From: Rhodobacter sp.
GTDB taxonomy: Bacteria > Pseudomonadota > Alphaproteobacteria > Rhodobacterales > Rhodobacteraceae
Assembly: GCA_022340385.1 (NCBI GenBank)
Contig: JAJDOB010000207.1
Location: 1 to 39,857 of the forward strand
DNA: 39,857 nucleotides
Direction: 5' to 3'
Of the stretch, positions 36,155 through 39,857 are shown one piece after another; within the stretch, counting starts at the first letter, position 1, and each line of letters begins with the position of its first letter. The translations under genes and the position numbers were made by a program. The notes under the pieces were generated by a model. That model made no database searches and was not told the DNA's origin. It worked only from the letters and a program-made list of their open reading frames with translations.

Positions 36155-37002
36155 GGCTTGAACACAAGGGATTTGCCCCCGGATCGGTTGCCCTGGTCAA
36201 CGGCGGCGCCGATGGGATCGGGCTTGCCGCCGCGTGCCGGTTTGCCGGGTTTGGCATGACCGTGTGCATCGTGGATCACGCGGCCGACAAACTTGACGCG
36301 GCCGAAGCCCGGATCCGCGCGGCAGGCGCGCCACATACCGCGACGTTTGCCGCCGATGTATCGGATCGGGCCGCGTTAGAGTCGATCGAGGCCAGGATCG
36401 CGGACCGCTTTGGCGGCGTCGACGTGCTGATGAACAATGCCGGTATCCAACCCGGCAGTTCTATGTTCGGTCCCGACCTTGCCCGATGGCAACAGATTCT
36501 CGGCGTCAATCTGTGGGGCGTTATCAACGGAACCCAGGTTTTTGTCCCCCGGATGATAGAGCGCGGCCGCCCCGGCACCGTCATCAACACCGGGTCGAAA
36601 CAGGGCATCACCACGCCCCCCGGCGATCCGGCATATAACGTCACCAAGGCCGGGGTGAAGGCCTTTACAGAGGCGCTGGAACACGAACTGCGCAACACCG
36701 GGGGCGCCCGGCTTGGCGCGCATTTGCTGATTCCCGGTTTCGTATTCACCGGCCTTACCCGCCGTGGCCGGACCGAAAAGCCGGACGGCGCCTGGACACC
36801 CGAGGAAACCGTCGACTTCATGATGAAGGGTCTCGAAAACGGCGATTTCTACATCCTGTGTCCGGACAATGATGTCGACCGCGCAACAGACGAGAAACGC
36901 ATGGCCTGGGCCATCGGCGACATTATCGAAAACCGCCCGCCCCTGTCGCGCTGGCATCCCGACCACGGCGCTGCGTTCGAGGCGTTCCTGAAACGGGACT
37001 GA
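36151..37002 (+). CDS. Short-chain dehydrogenase/reductase
   Basis: The 283-residue product is a classical SDR: cofactor loop NGGADGIG (about 17-24, replacing TGxxxGIG), DVSD at 69-72, NNAG (95-98), and a catalytic Ser149, Tyr162 and Lys166 (GSKQ, then YNVTK). The Asp after strand two (VDHA) suggests NAD preference. Substrate cannot be read. The ATG overlaps pncB by four bases, so it is translationally coupled to it. That suggests a redox or NAD-related job, but only by context. Confidence 0.85.
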   Translation: MRLEHKGFAPGSVALVNGGADGIGLAAACRFAGFGMTVCIVDHAADKLDAAEARIRAAGAPHTATFAADVSDRAALESIEARIADRFGGVDVLMNNAGIQPGSSMFGPDLARWQQILGVNLWGVINGTQVFVPRMIERGRPGTVINTGSKQGITTPPGDPAYNVTKAGVKAFTEALEHELRNTGGARLGAHLLIPGFVFTGLTRRGRTEKPDGAWTPEETVDFMMKGLENGDFYILCPDNDVDRATDEKRMAWAIGDIIENRPPLSRWHPDHGAAFEAFLKRD

Positions 37003-37043
37003 TCCCGTCCCGACACGGCGTGAAAATACGGATCTCGGAGGCG

Positions 37044-38018
37044 TTATTCGTCCAGGAACCTCTGCGTCAGGGACATTGCCCGCCGCACATATGTCGGAAG
37101 TCTGGGATGATCGGCAGGCAGTCGCGGAATGGTCCAGCCCAGCGCAGAGAACGCCCGCAGCATCGCAAACATGTCGAACGCCTCGCGATCCACCGCGCGC
37201 AATGGGCGCAGGGATGCGTAGCCATCGACGATTGCCGCCTGGATCTCCGGGTAAAGCGGGTCATCAACCAGTTGGGTCACGCTGGCTGCAAGCTCATACA
37301 TCACAAACCCGAATCCGCTGTCGTCAAAGTCGATCAGGCCCAGCCTGTCATCCAGACGAAAAACGTTTTCTCGCAGGGCATCGGAATGGATCAGCGTGAT
37401 CTCGGCCCCGCCGGCCTGATACAGCCGCAGGCGCGCGCGCGCGACATCGCGCGCCCGGATCACCATGTCGCGCTGCGACGGCGTCAGCAACGGCATGCCC
37501 CAGTACTGGCCCCACAACGGCTGCGCCCCGGTCAGACCGTCGATGTCCCAGCGCGGCCGGTCTAACCGTTCCGCCCCCATCGCGATCGTCATGGTGTGCA
37601 GCCGCGCCAGCATTTCGCCGATCCGGGCATATTCAGTGACTGAATCGTGGGTCAGACGATCCGTGCCCTCGCCGATTGGCACGCCGTCCAGCCAGCCGAT
37701 GCAGGTTGCGCGCTGGCCCTGTCCCAGATGCAACAGCCAGCCGCCATCGGACATCGGCATTGGCTGCGGCGCGGGAAAGCCGGCGGCGGCCAATTCGCGG
37801 GTCCAGTCCAGTTCTGCCAGTATCTGACTGTCGCTCCGGTAGCCCGGCCGATGCAGGCGCAACGCGGCGCGCCCTGCGGGCAATGCTGCGTCGAACACCG
37901 CATTTTCCCGATGCGACAACAGGCGCAGCGGGCGGTCCGACCCACCCCATTGCGCAACTGCGCGCTGTGCCAGTTGCGTCAGTTCGGCATGCGGGGGGGT
38001 GTGCGGCGCAGCGGTCAC
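37044..38018 (-). CDS. Small-molecule kinase of the APH/hydroxylysine kinase type
   Basis: The 324-residue product has the aminoglycoside phosphotransferase fold: RENAVFDAALPAGRAALRLHRPGYRSD in the N-lobe, HSDALRENVF (211-220, with Asp213 as catalytic base) and LIDFDDSGFG (metal Asp at 230). The H-S-D-A-L-R-E-N variant is that of kinases found beside class III PLP enzymes. With its partner gene it fits a pathway like 5-hydroxylysine or ethanolamine phosphorylation followed by phospho-lyase cleavage. It overlaps the PLP gene by four bases. Confidence 0.75.
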   Translation of the reverse strand: MTAAPHTPPHAELTQLAQRAVAQWGGSDRPLRLLSHRENAVFDAALPAGRAALRLHRPGYRSDSQILAELDWTRELAAAGFPAPQPMPMSDGGWLLHLGQGQRATCIGWLDGVPIGEGTDRLTHDSVTEYARIGEMLARLHTMTIAMGAERLDRPRWDIDGLTGAQPLWGQYWGMPLLTPSQRDMVIRARDVARARLRLYQAGGAEITLIHSDALRENVFRLDDRLGLIDFDDSGFGFVMYELAASVTQLVDDPLYPEIQAAIVDGYASLRPLRAVDREAFDMFAMLRAFSALGWTIPRLPADHPRLPTYVRRAMSLTQRFLDE

Positions 38019-39286
38019 GCCACGTCCGACCCGTTCAGAACGCTGGCCAGCGTATCGACCAGCCGGTCGGCATTCTCGCGTGAGAACGGCATCGGCGGGC
38101 GGATCTTCAGGCAGTTGTAGTGCCGCCCCAACCGGTTCAGCAATATTCCGTGCGCCTTCATCGCCTCGACCACAGAGGCGGTAAATTCCGGGTCCGGTTC
38201 CGACCCGTCGCGCACGAATTCCACGCCAAAGAACAGCCCCGCGCCACGCACCTGCCCGATCTTCGGATGTTTCAACGCCTTCAACCTTTCCAGCGCGTAT
38301 TCGCCGGTTTCGGCAGCGTTAGACACCAGTTTTTCCTCTTCCAACACATCCAGAACCGCCATCGCGGCGGCGCAGGACACCGGATTGCCGCCAAAGGTGT
38401 TGAAATAGCCGAACGCTTCGCGAAATGCCTGATTGATGTCGGCCCGCGCCACGACGGCGGCGACCGGATGTCCGTTGGCCATCGGCTTGCCGATTGTCAC
38501 GATGTCGGGCGCCATGCCGATCCGCTGGTGCCCCCACATATGGCTGCCAAGCCGCCCGAACCCCGGCTGCACCTCGTCGGCAATCACAAGCCCACCCGCC
38601 TTGCGCACCACTGCGACGGTCGGGTCAAGGAACCCCGGGGCAAGGTCGGGAAAACCCTCGTTGGCAAAGAATGGGCACAGGATCAGCGAGGCAAAGCCAT
38701 GCCCGGCCTCGACCAGTTCGGCAACCGCGCGCTCTACATGGCCGGCAAAGACCTGCGCCTGGGCGCCCATCGAGCCGCCAAGCGGGCGCAGGCTGTCGGG
38801 CGACGGCACCAGCCGCACGTTCGGCGCGTAACCGCCGATGGGCGGCTTCTTGGCCGACAGTTGCGACACCAGCGCCGTATTGCCGTGATAGGTGTTGTCG
38901 GTTGCGATCACCCCGGTCTTTCCGGTCGCCGCCTGCCCCATGCGCAGCGCGATGTCATTGGCCTCGGATCCGGTGCACACCATGATAACCGTGTCTAAAC
39001 CACCTTGAAACGTAGCAGTGAGCCGCTCTGCATAATCCAGGATTCCGTCGTGCAGATACCGTGTGTGGGTGTTCAGCGTTCCTGCCTGACGCGCAATCGC
39101 TTCGACCACATGCGGATGGCAATGTCCGACATGCGGCACGTTGTTGTAGCAATCCAGGTATTTGCGCCCCTGGGCGTCCCACAGCCAGACCCCCTGCCCG
39201 CGCACGATATGCACCGGGTCGGCGTAAAAGGTCGACATGTTCGGCCCCAAAAGCCGCGCGCGACGGTCCAGCAGGCTTTCGGTCAT
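38015..39286 (-). CDS. Class III aminotransferase or phospho-lyase, PLP-dependent
   Basis: The 423-residue product has the class III PLP fold: CTGSEANDIALR (phosphate loop, about 104-115), LVIADEVQPGFGR (Asp237), and TIGKPMANGHPVAAV with the Schiff-base Lys267. The GKPMANGHP motif is the one of ethanolamine-phosphate and 5-phosphohydroxylysine phospho-lyases (AGXT2L type), which use aminotransferase-like sequences for elimination. The neighbouring kinase supports that. The ATG at 39286 has GAGG five bases before it; the longer frame upstream overlaps the previous gene. It lies seven bases after the amidinotransferase gene. Confidence 0.82.
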   Translation of the reverse strand: MTESLLDRRARLLGPNMSTFYADPVHIVRGQGVWLWDAQGRKYLDCYNNVPHVGHCHPHVVEAIARQAGTLNTHTRYLHDGILDYAERLTATFQGGLDTVIMVCTGSEANDIALRMGQAATGKTGVIATDNTYHGNTALVSQLSAKKPPIGGYAPNVRLVPSPDSLRPLGGSMGAQAQVFAGHVERAVAELVEAGHGFASLILCPFFANEGFPDLAPGFLDPTVAVVRKAGGLVIADEVQPGFGRLGSHMWGHQRIGMAPDIVTIGKPMANGHPVAAVVARADINQAFREAFGYFNTFGGNPVSCAAAMAVLDVLEEEKLVSNAAETGEYALERLKALKHPKIGQVRGAGLFFGVEFVRDGSEPDPEFTASVVEAMKAHGILLNRLGRHYNCLKIRPPMPFSRENADRLVDTLASVLNGSDVA

Positions 39287-39293
39287 CACGGCC

Positions 39294-39857
39294 TCACATG
39301 TTGGGGAAATAATCCACGCAGCCGCCTTCGCGATACACATCCGCAGTGCAGCAGTGCAAACCGCCGCCGAACGCATAGGCATCGCGCAGTTCGACCGGGA
39401 TCACATTCATTCCCAGCTTGTCCATCTGTTCCATCTGGTTGACCTCTGAAGCCTCTACGCAGACGGTTTTAGGGTCTAACACAAGCACATTCATCGAAAG
39501 CCAGGTCGAGGAATAGCACAGCGGCGGTGGCGCATTATGGGCGGGCTGGGCGGCGTCGACGATCTCCCAGTCATTGCGCCTGAACATCTCGCGCTGTTGG
39601 TCCGGCAGGCGGCGTTGCGGATTGTTCAGGATCAGCCCGGGCCGCAAGGGTGTGAACGTCGCGTCGATGTGGATCGGATAAGGATCGCCCGGAAAATTCA
39701 CCGCATGAACGCGGTGATCCGGGAAATGCCGGCGAAGCCACTCTATCCCTTTCAGGTTGGTCGTGAACCCATGCTGCACCACTAGGTCGCGGCCAAAGCG
39801 CAGCACGTCCGCGGCGTCGAACAGCGGTTCTTCCTCGGTGGTGACAAAGAATTTCTC
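39294..39857 (-). CDS. AGAT-like amidinotransferase (5' end beyond window)
   Basis: About 187 C-terminal residues are visible, reading from EKFFVTTEEEPLFDAADVLRFGRDL to VDYFPNM. Matches to arginine:glycine amidinotransferase are HIDATFTPLRPG (with the His and Asp that activate the catalytic Cys) and GGGLHCCTADVYREG, whose first Cys after His aligns with the nucleophile. Such enzymes move an amidino group from arginine to an amine, giving guanidino compounds. The acceptor here is unknown. It heads the operon with the PLP enzyme and kinase genes; the start codon is beyond base 39857. Confidence 0.8.
   Translation of the reverse strand, partial: EKFFVTTEEEPLFDAADVLRFGRDLVVQHGFTTNLKGIEWLRRHFPDHRVHAVNFPGDPYPIHIDATFTPLRPGLILNNPQRRLPDQQREMFRRNDWEIVDAAQPAHNAPPPLCYSSTWLSMNVLVLDPKTVCVEASEVNQMEQMDKLGMNVIPVELRDAYAFGGGLHCCTADVYREGGCVDYFPNM

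Overview
The window is a chromosomal segment of a GC-rich alphaproteobacterium, most likely a member of the Roseobacter group (Rhodobacteraceae). The evidence is the fliI/flgB-flgC-fliE-fliQ-flgF-flgG layout, flaF-flbT beside flagellin, the rpsT-dnaA-dnaN-recF arrangement and protein sequences typical of that family. All calls come from reading the sequence; no database search was run.

Region 1 (1-11413) is a flagellar block. A minus-strand rod and export operon (flgB, flgC, fliE, fliQ, flgF, flgG, the last cut by the window edge) diverges from the export ATPase gene fliI. A minus-strand group follows: flagellin fliC, flaF, flbT and a DUF1217 gene, preceded by a FlgJ-like rod-binding gene and a FlgN-like chaperone gene. 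The hook-length gene fliK and the hook-cap gene flgD lie on the plus strand. FlaF and FlbT set flagellin translation in related bacteria, and the fliC leader holds a stem-loop they could act on.

Region 2 (11528-16532) holds a choline/thiamine-kinase-like phosphotransferase gene preceded by a palindromic intergenic repeat, the ubiquinone genes ubiE-ubiB (minus), the DNA repair gene mutM and a crotonase-family enoyl-CoA hydratase gene.

Region 3 (16701-26422) is the replication locus: rpsT with a strong terminator, dnaA, dnaN, recF, four inserted genes (HpcH/HpaI aldolase, DUF1697, LysE-type exporter, DUF1304) and gyrB with its own promoter and a strong terminator. dnaA is preceded by a five-codon minicistron that holds the good ribosome binding site, and dnaN by a 12-bp-stem dyad. 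No origin could be identified.

Region 4 (26471-33277) holds a secreted protein of unknown function, an EF-G paralogue with a degenerate GTPase domain, a GT32-like sugar transferase, a compact curli operon (csgA-like, csgH-like, csgB-like) ending in a clear terminator, and the tRNA-modifying rhodanese gene trhO.

Region 5 (33454-39857) holds NAD salvage genes pncA and pncB with a sulfotransferase gene between them, an SDR oxidoreductase gene overlapping pncB, and a minus-strand operon of an AGAT-like amidinotransferase (partial), a class III PLP enzyme and a small-molecule kinase. This last cassette and the EF-G paralogue are the least explained parts. No tRNA, rRNA, CRISPR array, prophage or insertion sequence was seen.
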